Shown here piece by piece: positions 17,053 to 26,678 of a stretch of 35,207 nucleotides of DNA (position 1 is the stretch's first letter; every line of letters begins with the position of its first letter). Below the pieces are notes generated by a model. It did not search any database and was not told the DNA's origin. It saw only the letters and a list, made by a program, of their open reading frames with translations. The position numbers and the translations under genes were made by a program. The DNA lies in contig JAJPIH010000467.1 of assembly GCA_021324875.1 (NCBI GenBank), positions 1-35,207 on the forward strand, read 5' to 3'. Source of the stretch: Alphaproteobacteria bacterium. GTDB lineage: Bacteria > Pseudomonadota > Alphaproteobacteria > ATCC43930 > CGMCC-115725.

Positions 17053-17898
17053 ATGGCGAAATGGGTCGAGACCTATCGCGGCACGGTGGCGCCATGGGAA
17101 TGCGACATCACCGAGCATTTCACGATTGCCTATTATGCCGACCGGATTGACCAGGCCTCGACCGGCCTTGCCGAAGAGGTCGGGCTCCTCGAAACGCTCG
17201 CGACCGGCGGCTTTGCGCGACAGTTGCGCTGGCGCTTTCTGCGCGAGCTGCGCGCCGGCGCCAGCTTTCACATCGAAAGCGCCCCGATCGGGTTGGCGCC
17301 GGATCTGCGCCTCGGACACAAGATCCTCGATTCGGCGAACGCCGAGGTCGTAACCTGGACCGAGGAAACCTGGGAGGATGTGCGCTTGCCCGAGGCGGCG
17401 CGTCAGGCGGTCGACGCGGCGGTCGCGGCGTGGGAAGGGCCGGCAGCCGAGCCGCGGCCCGACCCGACGACCCTTGCCACCGCCGTCGCCACCGCGCGCG
17501 GGCGGGTGCGGGCGAGCGAACTCGACGCATGGGGCCGCTTTTCGCTCGCCGCCTTTGTTCACCGCTTCACCGACGCCAATATTCAGGCCTTGGCCGCGAT
17601 CGGCCTGACCGCCGATTACATCAAGACCGAGCGCCGCGGCTATTCGACCTTCGAGCTGTTATTGCGCATCGCCGCGGTGCCGCGCATCGGCGATCGCCTG
17701 CTGGTCGAGACCGGCATCACCCATCTCGGCAATTCGTCGATCCGCTTTTTGCACCGCATGCTCGACCCGCGCAGCGGTCACGAATTTGCCCGGTTGGGCC
17801 AGTTCGGCGTTCAGCTCGACCTCGATGCCCGGCGACCGGCGCCGCTTGCCGCCGCGATCCGAGGCGCTGCCGAGAATTTGTTGCTGTCCACGAGCTAA
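17053..17898 (+). CDS. Tandem hotdog-fold acyl-CoA thioesterase-like protein
   Basis: Two repeat units: TVAPWECDITEHFTIAYYADRIDQAS and RVRASELDAWGRFSLAAFVHRFTDANIQAL, each followed by hotdog-like strands. Confidence 0.8.
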   Translation: MAKWVETYRGTVAPWECDITEHFTIAYYADRIDQASTGLAEEVGLLETLATGGFARQLRWRFLRELRAGASFHIESAPIGLAPDLRLGHKILDSANAEVVTWTEETWEDVRLPEAARQAVDAAVAAWEGPAAEPRPDPTTLATAVATARGRVRASELDAWGRFSLAAFVHRFTDANIQALAAIGLTADYIKTERRGYSTFELLLRIAAVPRIGDRLLVETGITHLGNSSIRFLHRMLDPRSGHEFARLGQFGVQLDLDARRPAPLAAAIRGAAENLLLSTS

Positions 17899-18024
17899 GC
17901 CGTTCGTAGCAGAGGCGGCGCGGAGGCGGGCGCGGTGCCGCGCCTCTCCCGCCGCTTGCCGGCCGCCGCCCGGCGCGATCCGCTCGGGCGTCGCGCTTAT
18001 GCATCAGCCGCGGATATGCCCGGT

Positions 18025-19236
18025 CTAGGCGCGGCCCCCGGCGATGTTCCCGCGCCGCTTGACGGCGGCATCGGCCTTGGCGAAGTCATCCTCGTCAAAC
18101 CCATAGAGGCGCGCCCCGCCCGACAGGATCTTGCCGGCGATCTCGGGCGTCAGGCTGGGATTGCGCAACACCCGCGTCGACACCTCTGGAAAGCTCGAAT
18201 CGAAATGCGGGAAGTCGCTCGACACGCAGATGTTGTCAGCGCCGCCGAGCAATTCGACCACCGACCCGACCTCGCGCTCGCCGCTCTCGATTGCCGAGAA
18301 GCAGTTGCGTTGCCAATATTCGAACGGGCTCAACTTCAGATAGGGGGCGTCGGCCTGATGGTGCTGGCGCAAATCCCACTCGATGCGGCCCAACAGCCCC
18401 GGAACCCACCAGCTCTGCGCTTCGAGGAAGGCCACCTTGAGCCGCGGGTAGAATTCGAAAATACCGCCGAGCATCAGCGCAATCAGCGCCAATTGCATCT
18501 CGGTCGAATGGCTGGCGACGTGGCGCATAAAGCGGTTTTCGCCAAAACGCGGCTCGATTGTCGAATAATAGGAGCCGGTACCTTCGTGAAAACACAACGG
18601 TATGTCGAGCTCCTGCAGCAGGCTGTAGAGCGGATCCCAATAGGTCGAGTGCCAATACCGGCCGTTCACGTAATTCGGTCGTACAAACGCGCCAACCGCT
18701 CCGTATTCCTTGACGCAACGGTAGAGTTCTTGGCAGGCGAGATTGACGTCGTGCACCGGCAGCATCGCCGCCATTTTGAGCTGGTCGGGGCTGTGTTGGA
18801 CAAAGTCGTGCAGCCAGTCGTTATAGGCGCGGCAGATCGCGGCGGCGAATTGCGGGTCCATGTTGTCGCGGGCCAGAAACGACAGGCCGGCGGTCGGGAA
18901 CAGCACCGCGATGTCGATGCCTTCCATCTCCATGCCGATGATTTGCGCTTCGGCGTCATAGCCGCGCTCGACGGCAAACATGACGTTCTTGTTGCCGCGG
19001 GCGCCGACCAGCGGCCCGCGGATGCGGTTGTATTGCGAGATATTGCCGTCGTTGCTGGTCGGGGTGCCGTCGAAAAACCACAGCGGGCGGCCGCGCATGC
19101 CGGTGGCGCCACCGTCCTGGCGCTTGACCGCGGAAGTAACCCGCGGGCGAAACGCCGGGTCGAGATATTTGTCGAACAGGTCCATCGGCTCCATGATGTG
19201 CATGTCGCAATCGACAAACCGGTAGCCTTCTTTCAT
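18025..19236 (-). CDS. Amidohydrolase family protein (PF04909-like)
   Basis: MKEGYRFVDCDMHIMEPMDLFDKYLDPAFRPR...PLCFHEGTGSYY...YPRLKVAFLEAQSWWVPGLLGRIE...ICVSSDFPHFDSSFP; AGAGGAAA upstream of ATG. Confidence 0.93.
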   Translation of the reverse strand: MKEGYRFVDCDMHIMEPMDLFDKYLDPAFRPRVTSAVKRQDGGATGMRGRPLWFFDGTPTSNDGNISQYNRIRGPLVGARGNKNVMFAVERGYDAEAQIIGMEMEGIDIAVLFPTAGLSFLARDNMDPQFAAAICRAYNDWLHDFVQHSPDQLKMAAMLPVHDVNLACQELYRCVKEYGAVGAFVRPNYVNGRYWHSTYWDPLYSLLQELDIPLCFHEGTGSYYSTIEPRFGENRFMRHVASHSTEMQLALIALMLGGIFEFYPRLKVAFLEAQSWWVPGLLGRIEWDLRQHHQADAPYLKLSPFEYWQRNCFSAIESGEREVGSVVELLGGADNICVSSDFPHFDSSFPEVSTRVLRNPSLTPEIAGKILSGGARLYGFDEDDFAKADAAVKRRGNIAGGRA

Positions 19237-19318
19237 GTCGCTTTCCTCTGGATGGCGGCGCCGAGGCGGCGATTGTGCGGGCAAAACGCCGGCGGCGGCA
19301 AGCTTTACGCCGTGCGGC

Positions 19319-20083
19319 CTAGTGCGCCACGACGCGGGCAAAGATGGCGGCGTAATGGCAGGCCGCACCGGCCAGCACAAAACCATGCCAGATCGCAAAG
19401 CGGTAAGGAAGCCGGCGCCACCACAGCAGAAAGGGTAGGCCGGCCGAATAGCAAATGCCGCCGGCCACGATCAGCCGCAGCCCGAGCCCGCTCAGTGTCG
19501 GGCTGACGGCAACGAAGCTGAGCCAGCCGAGCAGCAGGTAAACAAGAGCCGATGACCGCACCGCACCGATCGGGTAGTGAAGTTTGAACACGATCCCGCA
19601 GCCGGCGATCGACCACAGCGCCGCCAAGATTGGCGCGCCGCCGCCGCCGCGGGCCAAGGCGAAGGGAGTTGCCGAGCCCGCAATCATCGCAAAGATCGCG
19701 GCGTGGTCGAAGCGGCGCAGGAACTGCCGCCGCCGCGGTTCGGTTGTCGATCGGTACAGCAGCGAGGTCCCGAATACCGCAGCCAGGCTGGCGCCATAGA
19801 TGGCCGCGCCAAGTACACGCTCGACGCCGCCGCGGGCGAGTGCAGCCAGCACCAGTACCGTCGCCGCGGTGATCGCGGTGACCAGACCCAGCGTCAGCAG
19901 GCGAATGTCGGCCAGCCGCTCGCCATCGCCGGCCGAAGGGTCGATCGCCGCCTGGCGGTCAAGGCTCACCTCGTCCGCCGGCAATTCCACCGGGTCGGTG
20001 CGAGGCTCAAGATCGGCGCTGCCGGCAACCGCCGGCTCAAACGAACGATGCACCGCCCGCTTTGCCGTTGGTGGTTCGACCAT
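19319..20083 (-). CDS. Hemolysin III family (HlyIII/PAQR-like) membrane protein
   Basis: LRRFDHAAIFAMIAGSATPFAL, CGIVFKLHYP, YLLLGWLSFVAV, YRFAIWHGFVLAGAACHYAAIF. Confidence 0.87.
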   Translation of the reverse strand: MVEPPTAKRAVHRSFEPAVAGSADLEPRTDPVELPADEVSLDRQAAIDPSAGDGERLADIRLLTLGLVTAITAATVLVLAALARGGVERVLGAAIYGASLAAVFGTSLLYRSTTEPRRRQFLRRFDHAAIFAMIAGSATPFALARGGGGAPILAALWSIAGCGIVFKLHYPIGAVRSSALVYLLLGWLSFVAVSPTLSGLGLRLIVAGGICYSAGLPFLLWWRRLPYRFAIWHGFVLAGAACHYAAIFARVVAH

Positions 20084-20128
20084 CGCTGTGCGAGCGCCAA
20101 GCTTAAACCGGCGATCTGAAGCAAAGGT

Positions 20129-20443
20129 TTATTTGCCGCTGTCCGGTTCGAGCGACCAGTAATAGCCGACCGTCGGCGCATGGGCCATCGAGCTGACGCC
20201 GAGCGTGGGCCCGGTATAGGTGGTGATGGGCGGCGCTTCGACGACGCTCTTTTTCGGTTGTTCGGCGGTGCGCTCTTCGCCGACAATGCGCTGCGAGATG
20301 GCCGGCACCGCGCTGAAATCAAGCGTGCTGAGATTGTCGAAACAGTTGTGGTGGCGCGGAGCGCGGCACGCGGCTTGCGCCGGCGCCACCCAACCCGGGG
20401 CGCCGACCAGCGCAGCAATGGCGAGCCAAGCCAGCAGCCTCAT
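20129..20443 (-). CDS. Small secreted hypothetical protein
   Basis: Signal peptide MRLLAWLAIAALVGAPGWVAPAQA followed by ACRAPRHHNCFDNLSTLDFSAVPAISQRI... Confidence 0.6.
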   Translation of the reverse strand: MRLLAWLAIAALVGAPGWVAPAQAACRAPRHHNCFDNLSTLDFSAVPAISQRIVGEERTAEQPKKSVVEAPPITTYTGPTLGVSSMAHAPTVGYYWSLEPDSGK

Positions 20444-20590
20444 CGGAGCCCATCGCCGTCGCCTCTGACCCGGTCAGTTTGCCAATTCCTTAACAATTCG
20501 TCCAGCTTTCGGCACACTTCACCGGCGGCCCGGCCAAAAACCGCCAGCCTGGCGTCCATGATCCCGGCGCGGCCGCATCGGAGCCGTGCG

Positions 20591-21484
20591 ATGGAATTCG
20601 AATTCGTGACGGTCGACGTCTTTACCGAGCGGCGGTTCGGCGGCAATCCGCTCGCCGTGTTTCCCCGAGCCGAGGGCCTGGGCGGCGCCGAAATGCAGGC
20701 GATCGCGAACGAATTCAACCTGTCGGAGACAACCTTTGTGCTGCCGGCAAAGGACCCCGCCCACAGCGCCGAGGTGCGGATCTTCACGCCCAAATTCGAG
20801 ATGCCGTTTGCCGGTCATCCGAATGTCGGCACGGCTTTTGTGCTGGCGCAGCTCGGCAATGTTTATGGGCGGACGATCGGCGACACTCTGTTGTTCGAGG
20901 AGAAAGCGGGGCTGGTGCCGGTCGAGATCTTGCGCGAGGGCGCCAGCGCCGCCGGGGCTCGGATCACCGCTCCGCGCCCGCTGGCCCGCGGCCGCACAAT
21001 CGAGCCGGCGCTGGTGGCGGAAGCCTGCTCGATCGCAGCCGACGACATCGAGACCCGCCACCATGCCCCCGGCATCGCGGGGTGCGGCGTCGATTTTGTC
21101 TTTGCCGAAGTCAGAAGCCGGCGCGCGCTCGCAGCCGCACGGCCGCGCGGCGACCTCTTCGCCCGCGACCTCGCCGATAACACCGGCATCCACCTCTATC
21201 TGCGCGACGGCGGGGAATTCGACATCAGGGCGCGGATGTTCGCGCCGCTCGGCGGCGTGCCCGAAGACCCGGCCACCGGCAGCGCCAATGCCGCACTTGC
21301 CGGCCTCTTGGCAAGTTTGCGGCCGGAGCCTGATCTTGCCTTGCATTGGCGGATCGCCCAAGGTGTGGAAATGGGACGCCCGAGCCTGATCGAAGCTTCG
21401 GCGGTCAAGCGCGCCGGCACGGTGGCGGAAATCAAGATCGGCGGGCGATGCGTTGCGGTCATGCGCGGCGCAATCGAGATCTGA
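20591..21484 (+). CDS. PhzF family isomerase/epimerase
   Basis: FVTVDVFTERRFGGNPLAVFPRAEGL, NEFNLSETTFVLP, RIFTPKFEMPFAGHPNVGTAFVL, DPATGSANAALAGLL. Confidence 0.96.
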   Translation: MEFEFVTVDVFTERRFGGNPLAVFPRAEGLGGAEMQAIANEFNLSETTFVLPAKDPAHSAEVRIFTPKFEMPFAGHPNVGTAFVLAQLGNVYGRTIGDTLLFEEKAGLVPVEILREGASAAGARITAPRPLARGRTIEPALVAEACSIAADDIETRHHAPGIAGCGVDFVFAEVRSRRALAAARPRGDLFARDLADNTGIHLYLRDGGEFDIRARMFAPLGGVPEDPATGSANAALAGLLASLRPEPDLALHWRIAQGVEMGRPSLIEASAVKRAGTVAEIKIGGRCVAVMRGAIEI

Positions 21485-21517
21485 AGTTCGCCCCGAGGCG
21501 AGCGAAGCGGGGGAGAG

Positions 21518-21952
21518 ATGATGAGGCAAATGGCAGCCTGGGCGCTCTGTGCGATGGTCACGGCCGCCCCGCCGGCGGCGGCGCAAACCGCCGCGGCAAT
21601 CCAAAAGCTCGACAATGCCTGGGCCGCCGCCTTCAACAAGGGCGATGCCGCCGCGGTGGCGGCGATGTATACCGAGGACGCCGCCGTGCTGCCGCCCGGC
21701 CATGAGATGGTCAAAGGGCGCGCGGCGATCGAGGAATTCTGGCAAGGCGCGACCCAGCAGCTCGGCAACGCCAAGCTCGTCGCCGTCGATGTGACGCCGC
21801 TGGGCCCGCGGGCGGCGCGCGAGATCGGCACGGTGACGCTAACCACCAAGAGCCAGCCGCCGCAGCCGGTGGTCGGCAAGTATGTGGTTGTCTGGCGCAA
21901 GCTCGGCCCGCGCTGGCTGCTGGCGACCGACATCTGGAACACGAACAAATAG
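21518..21952 (+). CDS. NTF2/SnoaL-like (DUF4440-type) secreted protein
   Basis: Signal peptide then AAIQKLDNAWAAAFNKGDAAAVAAMYTEDAAVLPPGHEMVKGRAAIEEFWQG. Confidence 0.92.
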   Translation: MMRQMAAWALCAMVTAAPPAAAQTAAAIQKLDNAWAAAFNKGDAAAVAAMYTEDAAVLPPGHEMVKGRAAIEEFWQGATQQLGNAKLVAVDVTPLGPRAAREIGTVTLTTKSQPPQPVVGKYVVVWRKLGPRWLLATDIWNTNK

Positions 21953-22007
21953 ATCGGGTCGCGCAGGGCCGCAGCGGTGCCGCGTCGGCCGGCAATGCCG
22001 CAACCGC

Positions 22008-22487
22008 TCAGGGTTTGCCCATCGCCCAGACGGCGTGGGTGTTGTAGAGCGAGACCGTCGACAGCCCCATCTTGGCGCTGGCATCCTTGATCTGGCGGCT
22101 ATAGGCGACATAAACGAGCGTGTCGTTTTTCTGATCGTAGATCCGGCGCACCGCCATCGATTTGAAAAACAGGCTCAGGCGCTGCGAAAAGATCTCCTCG
22201 CCCTTTTTGCCCAGCGCGATCTTACCGATCGTGATTGGCCCGGTCTGGCTGCACGAGATGGCGCTGTTCGAGGGGTTCTCAAACCAATTGCCCTTGGTCA
22301 GCCGGTCGATGACGCTGCGGTCGAAATGGACGATATGGCAGGTCACGCCGGCGACGGCGGGATCGGGAAAGGCTTCGACGACCAGACCGTTGCCGGTCCA
22401 GTCATTGGCGAAGCTGCCGACCTCGTCGGCGCGGGCGCCGGCGGCGGCGAGGCTCAGCAGCAAGACCGCGAGCGCAAAACGAACCAT
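22008..22487 (-). CDS. creA: CreA family protein
   Basis: ADEVGSFANDWTGNGLVVEAFPDPAVAGVTCHIVHFDR...FENPSNSAISCSQTGPI...FFKSMAVRRIYDQKNDTLVYVAYSR. Confidence 0.93.
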   Translation of the reverse strand: MVRFALAVLLLSLAAAGARADEVGSFANDWTGNGLVVEAFPDPAVAGVTCHIVHFDRSVIDRLTKGNWFENPSNSAISCSQTGPITIGKIALGKKGEEIFSQRLSLFFKSMAVRRIYDQKNDTLVYVAYSRQIKDASAKMGLSTVSLYNTHAVWAMGKP

Positions 22488-22573
22488 CGCTTGATCTCCG
22501 CAACAGGTGGTAACGGGCGCGGACATGGTCGCCGCGGGCGACGATCGGCGCGCGGCGATGTTAAGACAAGGGC

Positions 22574-24010
22574 ATGGGCGCGCCGGCAACAATCATCGAG
22601 ACCGACATTCCCGCGCGGCTCGACCGGCTGGCGTGGAGCGGGTTTCACAACCTGGTCGTGGCCGCTCTCGGGATCACCTGGATCCTCGACGGCCTTGAAG
22701 TAACCTTGGCCGGCTCGATCGCCGGGGCGCTGGAGCAGAGCCCGGTGCTGCAATTCTCGGCGACCGAGGTGGGGGCGCTGGGCAGCGCCTATCTGGTCGG
22801 CGCCGTCTTGGGGGCGCTGCTGTTCGGCTATCTGACCGACCGCTTTGGCCGCCGCCGCCTGTTCTTTGTGACTTTGGGCCTCTATCTCAGCGCCACCGCG
22901 GCCACCGCGCTGTCGTGGAATTTCGCGAGCTTTGCGCTGTTTCGGGCGCTGACCGGGGCCGGCATCGGCGGCGAGTACGCAGCGATCAATTCGGCAATCC
23001 AGGAATTGGTCCCGGCCCGCTTTCGCGGCCGCACCGATCTCGCCATCAATGGCAGTTTCTGGCTCGGCGCGGCTCTTGGCGCGCTGGGCGCGGTGGCGTT
23101 TCTCAAGCCGGGCCGGCTGCCGGCGGATGTCGGCTGGCGCGCCGCCTTTGCGATCGGCGCCATTCTCGGCCTCGGCGTGCTGCTGCTGCGTCGCCATCTC
23201 CCGGAAAGCCCGCGCTGGCTGATCCTGCACAACCGCCTGCCGGAGGCCGAGCGGATCCTGTGCGCCATCGAGCGCCGGGCCGGCGCCGCGACACCGGGCG
23301 CGGCACCGTCGCACCCCCAGACCATTCGCCTGCGGGCGGCCGCCCACACCCCGGTGGCGCGCATGGCCGCAGCCCTGCTGCGCGACTACCCGCAACGGGT
23401 CGTGCTCGGTCTGACGCTGATGTCGGCGCAGGCGTTTTTTTATAACGCCATCTTCTTTTCCTACGCGCTGGTGCTGACCCGGTTTTATGGCGTGGATGCG
23501 GCAGCGGTCGGCTGGTACATCCTGCCCTTTGCGCTCGGCAATTTTGTCGGGCCGCTGGTGTTGGGGCCGCTTTTCGATCTGGTCGGCCGCAAGCCGATGA
23601 TCGGGCTCACCTATGCCGTCTCGGGCGGGTTGCTCGCCGTGGTCGGCTGGCTGTTCCGGACCGGGGCGCTCGATGCGGTCGAGTTGACGATGGCCTGGAC
23701 GCTGATCTTCTTTTTTGCCTCGGCAGCGGCCAGCTCGGCCTATCTGACGGTCAGTGAAAGCTTCCCGCTCGAGGCGCGGGCGCTGGCGATCGCGCTGTTC
23801 TACGCCTTCGGGACCGGGCTGGGCGGCGCCGTGTCGCCGTTTTTGTTCGGCATGCTGATCGGCACCGGCGAACGCAGCGCGGTTTTCGGCGGCTATCTGG
23901 TCGGCGCGGGGCTGATGGTCGGGGCCGCGCTTGTGGAAGTGGCGATCGGGGTGCGGGCCGAGCGCCAGCCGCTGGAGAGTGTGGCCCGCCCGCTTTCCCA
24001 AACCGATTAG
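22574..24010 (+). CDS. MFS transporter (sugar/aromatic acid porter-like)
   Basis: GITWILDGLEVTLAGSI...LFGYLTDRFGRRRLFFVTLGLYL...GAGIGGEYAAINSAIQELVPARFRGR; RHLPESPRWLI. Confidence 0.94.
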   Translation: MGAPATIIETDIPARLDRLAWSGFHNLVVAALGITWILDGLEVTLAGSIAGALEQSPVLQFSATEVGALGSAYLVGAVLGALLFGYLTDRFGRRRLFFVTLGLYLSATAATALSWNFASFALFRALTGAGIGGEYAAINSAIQELVPARFRGRTDLAINGSFWLGAALGALGAVAFLKPGRLPADVGWRAAFAIGAILGLGVLLLRRHLPESPRWLILHNRLPEAERILCAIERRAGAATPGAAPSHPQTIRLRAAAHTPVARMAAALLRDYPQRVVLGLTLMSAQAFFYNAIFFSYALVLTRFYGVDAAAVGWYILPFALGNFVGPLVLGPLFDLVGRKPMIGLTYAVSGGLLAVVGWLFRTGALDAVELTMAWTLIFFFASAAASSAYLTVSESFPLEARALAIALFYAFGTGLGGAVSPFLFGMLIGTGERSAVFGGYLVGAGLMVGAALVEVAIGVRAERQPLESVARPLSQTD

Positions 24011-24011
24011 A

Positions 24012-25067
24012 CTAGCCGCAAGCAAAGGCCGGGGCGATTTCAGCCGCGAACCGCGCCATCTCGTCTCTGACCTGGGCGTGCGGTTTGAGCCCGACATTGA
24101 AATAAAGGATCACTTCGTCAAAGCCGGCGGCCTCGACTGTTTTGAGGGCGGCGGTGATCTGCGCGGCGCCGCCGAGCAGCACCGAATTGTCGCTGAGGTC
24201 CTGCGGGCGGACATTGCGCAGCCTTTCCACCATGCCGACAAAATAACGGTAGGACGGAGGCGCGGTGCGCGGGTCGCCGGGAAACGCGGCGATCACGCAC
24301 TCTTTGTAATAGCGGATCTGGCGCGCCCGCGCCGCCGCCTCCTGCGCCGCATTGTCGGCGAAGTGGATGAAATAGCTGCACATCATCCGGCCCGGCGGCC
24401 GGCCGTGGCGGGCACAGGTTTCGTTATAGAGTTCGCGCACCTCGCGCAGCCCGCCATAGGTCATCGCCGCGGCAAAGGGGGCAACGATCAGATGGCAGCC
24501 GAGCCGGGCGGCAAGCTCGATCGACGGCTGCGAGAATGAGGCGATATAGGTCGGGATCGGGCGCTGGACCGGGCGCGGTGTAATCGCGACCGCATCAAAG
24601 CGGTAGTGGCGGCCGTGGTGCGCGATCGGCCCGTCCGCTGTCCACAACCGGCGGACGATCTCCATTCCCTCCGCGAAAATCGCCTGATTGTCCTCGAACG
24701 AGACGCCGAAGGGCTGATATTCGCGACGGTCGTAGCCGCGTCCGGCGGCAAAATCGACCCGGCCGCCGCTCAATAGATCGAGGCTGGCCCATAGCTCCGC
24801 GACGCGGATCGGATGGTGCAGCGGCAAGACCGTGACCGCCGGCGCCAGCCGCAGCCGGCGGGTGCGCGCCGCCACCGTGGCGAGCGCCAATTCGGGGCAG
24901 GACAAGACGCCGAGCGTGCTGAAATGATGTTCGCCGATCCACGCCGAGTTGAGCCCGACCGCTTCGGCATAGACGGCCTCGTCGATAATATCGGCGACAA
25001 ACTGGTTCGCGGTGCGCGGGTTGTTCTCGTAATGATTGACGCTGAGCGTGAAATACCCGAACTGCAT
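24012..25067 (-). CDS. LLM class flavin-dependent oxidoreductase (luciferase-like)
   Basis: MQFGYFTLSVNHYENNPRTANQFVADIIDEAVYAEAVGLNSAWIGEHHFSTLGVLSCPELALATVAARTRRLRLAPAVTVLPLHHPIRVAELWASLDLLSGGRVDFAAGRGY. Confidence 0.95.
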   Translation of the reverse strand: MQFGYFTLSVNHYENNPRTANQFVADIIDEAVYAEAVGLNSAWIGEHHFSTLGVLSCPELALATVAARTRRLRLAPAVTVLPLHHPIRVAELWASLDLLSGGRVDFAAGRGYDRREYQPFGVSFEDNQAIFAEGMEIVRRLWTADGPIAHHGRHYRFDAVAITPRPVQRPIPTYIASFSQPSIELAARLGCHLIVAPFAAAMTYGGLREVRELYNETCARHGRPPGRMMCSYFIHFADNAAQEAAARARQIRYYKECVIAAFPGDPRTAPPSYRYFVGMVERLRNVRPQDLSDNSVLLGGAAQITAALKTVEAAGFDEVILYFNVGLKPHAQVRDEMARFAAEIAPAFACG

Positions 25068-25399
25068 CTGCCTGTCCCTGGCGGCGTCACCACATCCGGC
25101 CGAGAAGCCTGCCGCAGGCCCGGCCGGTGCGGCAGCTTAGTCCGGCGCCGGGGTTTCGCCCAGCAGCGGCGGTGGCGGTCAACACGGCCGGGATGGGGCG
25201 GCCGGCGCCCGCATCAGATCCGATTCGATCCTCGCCAGGGCGCAGCCAGGATGGCGGCGTTCGCGGCGGCGCGGCAGGTCTCGCGAATCGCCCGGCCCTG
25301 GCCAAGGCGCGGTTTATCCGAGAAGAAAAAAGGCGGCGAGGGGCACGAGTGCAAAAGTCGAGCGGCCGACACCACGCCGCCGCCATGGCGTAGAAGGGG

Positions 25400-26629
25400 A
25401 TGACGATGGATCGGCGCCAATTTCTGCGGCTGACCGCGGCCCCGGCAATGTTTCCGATCAGTCGCGCGGCTTGGGCCGTGACCGCGGCGGCGGCACCGCA
25501 GCGATTGATCGTGGTGTTTTTGCGCGGCGCGGTCGACGGGCTCAATCTTGTGGTTCCTTATGGCGACCGCGACTATTACGCGCTGCGCACAACGATCGCG
25601 ATCGCGCCGCCGGGCAAGGCCGGCGGGGTCTTGCCGCTCGACGAGCATTTTGGTTTGCATCCGGCGCTGGCGGCGTTGCAGCCGTTATGGGTCGACAAGA
25701 GCCTCGCCTTTGTCCATGCGGCGGGGTCCCCGGACCCGACGCGCTCGCATTTCGACGCCCAGCTGTTCATCGAGAACGGCACGCCCGGCCGCAAGACCAC
25801 CGCCGATGGTTGGATGAACCGGCTGCTGGCCTGCCTGCCCGGGCCACATGGGCCGACCGACGCGGTCAGTGTCGGCGTCACTTTGCCGCAGATCCTGCGC
25901 GGCAAGATGGCGGTCGCCAACCTGCCGCTCGGGCCAAAGGCGGCCGATTCGCTGCCGATTGACCGCGCCGAACTCGGCCGCGAGTTCGACCGGCTCTACG
26001 CCGGCGACGACGCGCTCGCGACCGCCTATCGCGAAGCTCGAGCGGCCCGCGGCGAGTTGCTCGCGGACCTGGTCGACGAGACCAAAGACGCCGATGGCGG
26101 CGCGCCGCCGCCCGCCGGCTTTCCGGCGCAAGCCGCACGGCTCGCCGGAATGATGGCGCGCGATCCCAAGATCCGCCTTGCCTTTGCCAATCTCGGCGGC
26201 TGGGACACCCATGTCGACCAGGGCGGAGAGCAGGGCCGGCTGGCGAACCGTTTGCGTCCGCTCGGCGAGGGGCTTGCGGTTCTGGCCAAAGGGCTCGGGG
26301 CGGCGTGGCAGGATACGATCGTCGTCGTGCTGTCCGAATTCGGCCGCACCGCGCACGAAAACGGCGATGGCGGCACCGATCACGGCCACGGCAATGTGAT
26401 GATCGTGGCGGGCGGCGCGGTACGCGGCGGCCGGGTTTATGGCGACTGGCCGGGGCTGACGCGGGCCCGGCTTTACCAGGGCCGCGACCTGGCGGTGACA
26501 ACCGATTTCCGGCTGGTGCTGGCGGCGGTTCTGGAACGGCATTTCCGCCTCGGCGACCGCGAGCTGGCGCAGATTTTCCCGGGGATACCGCCATCGCGAG
26601 CCGGGCTCGGCAACATGCTGACAGCCTGA
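25400..26629 (+). CDS. DUF1501 domain-containing protein (Tat signal)
   Basis: MDRRQFLRLTAAPAMFPISRAAWA Tat-like signal; LIVVFLRGAVDGLNLVVPYGD, LRFANLGGWDTHVDQG-type LAFANLGGWDTHVDQG, VVLSEFGRTAHENGDGGTDHGHGNVMIVAGGAVRGG. Confidence 0.95.
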   Translation: MTMDRRQFLRLTAAPAMFPISRAAWAVTAAAAPQRLIVVFLRGAVDGLNLVVPYGDRDYYALRTTIAIAPPGKAGGVLPLDEHFGLHPALAALQPLWVDKSLAFVHAAGSPDPTRSHFDAQLFIENGTPGRKTTADGWMNRLLACLPGPHGPTDAVSVGVTLPQILRGKMAVANLPLGPKAADSLPIDRAELGREFDRLYAGDDALATAYREARAARGELLADLVDETKDADGGAPPPAGFPAQAARLAGMMARDPKIRLAFANLGGWDTHVDQGGEQGRLANRLRPLGEGLAVLAKGLGAAWQDTIVVVLSEFGRTAHENGDGGTDHGHGNVMIVAGGAVRGGRVYGDWPGLTRARLYQGRDLAVTTDFRLVLAAVLERHFRLGDRELAQIFPGIPPSRAGLGNMLTA

Positions 26630-26678
26630 ACGACGGGCGACCGCCGCCGGTTCGATCCGGCAGCCGGAGGTTGACAGC

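Noticed and set aside
19319-20083. Hemolysin III protein with SLLYR instead of an SxxYH motif
   Set aside because: I recall related alphaproteobacterial HlyIII proteins varying at this site; the C-terminal WHxF...CHY motif is retained, so not clearly unusual.
23430-23445. T-rich runs (e.g. gcgtttttttataac; also near 16683) as terminators
   Set aside because: They lie inside well-supported coding regions with no adjoining stable hairpin.
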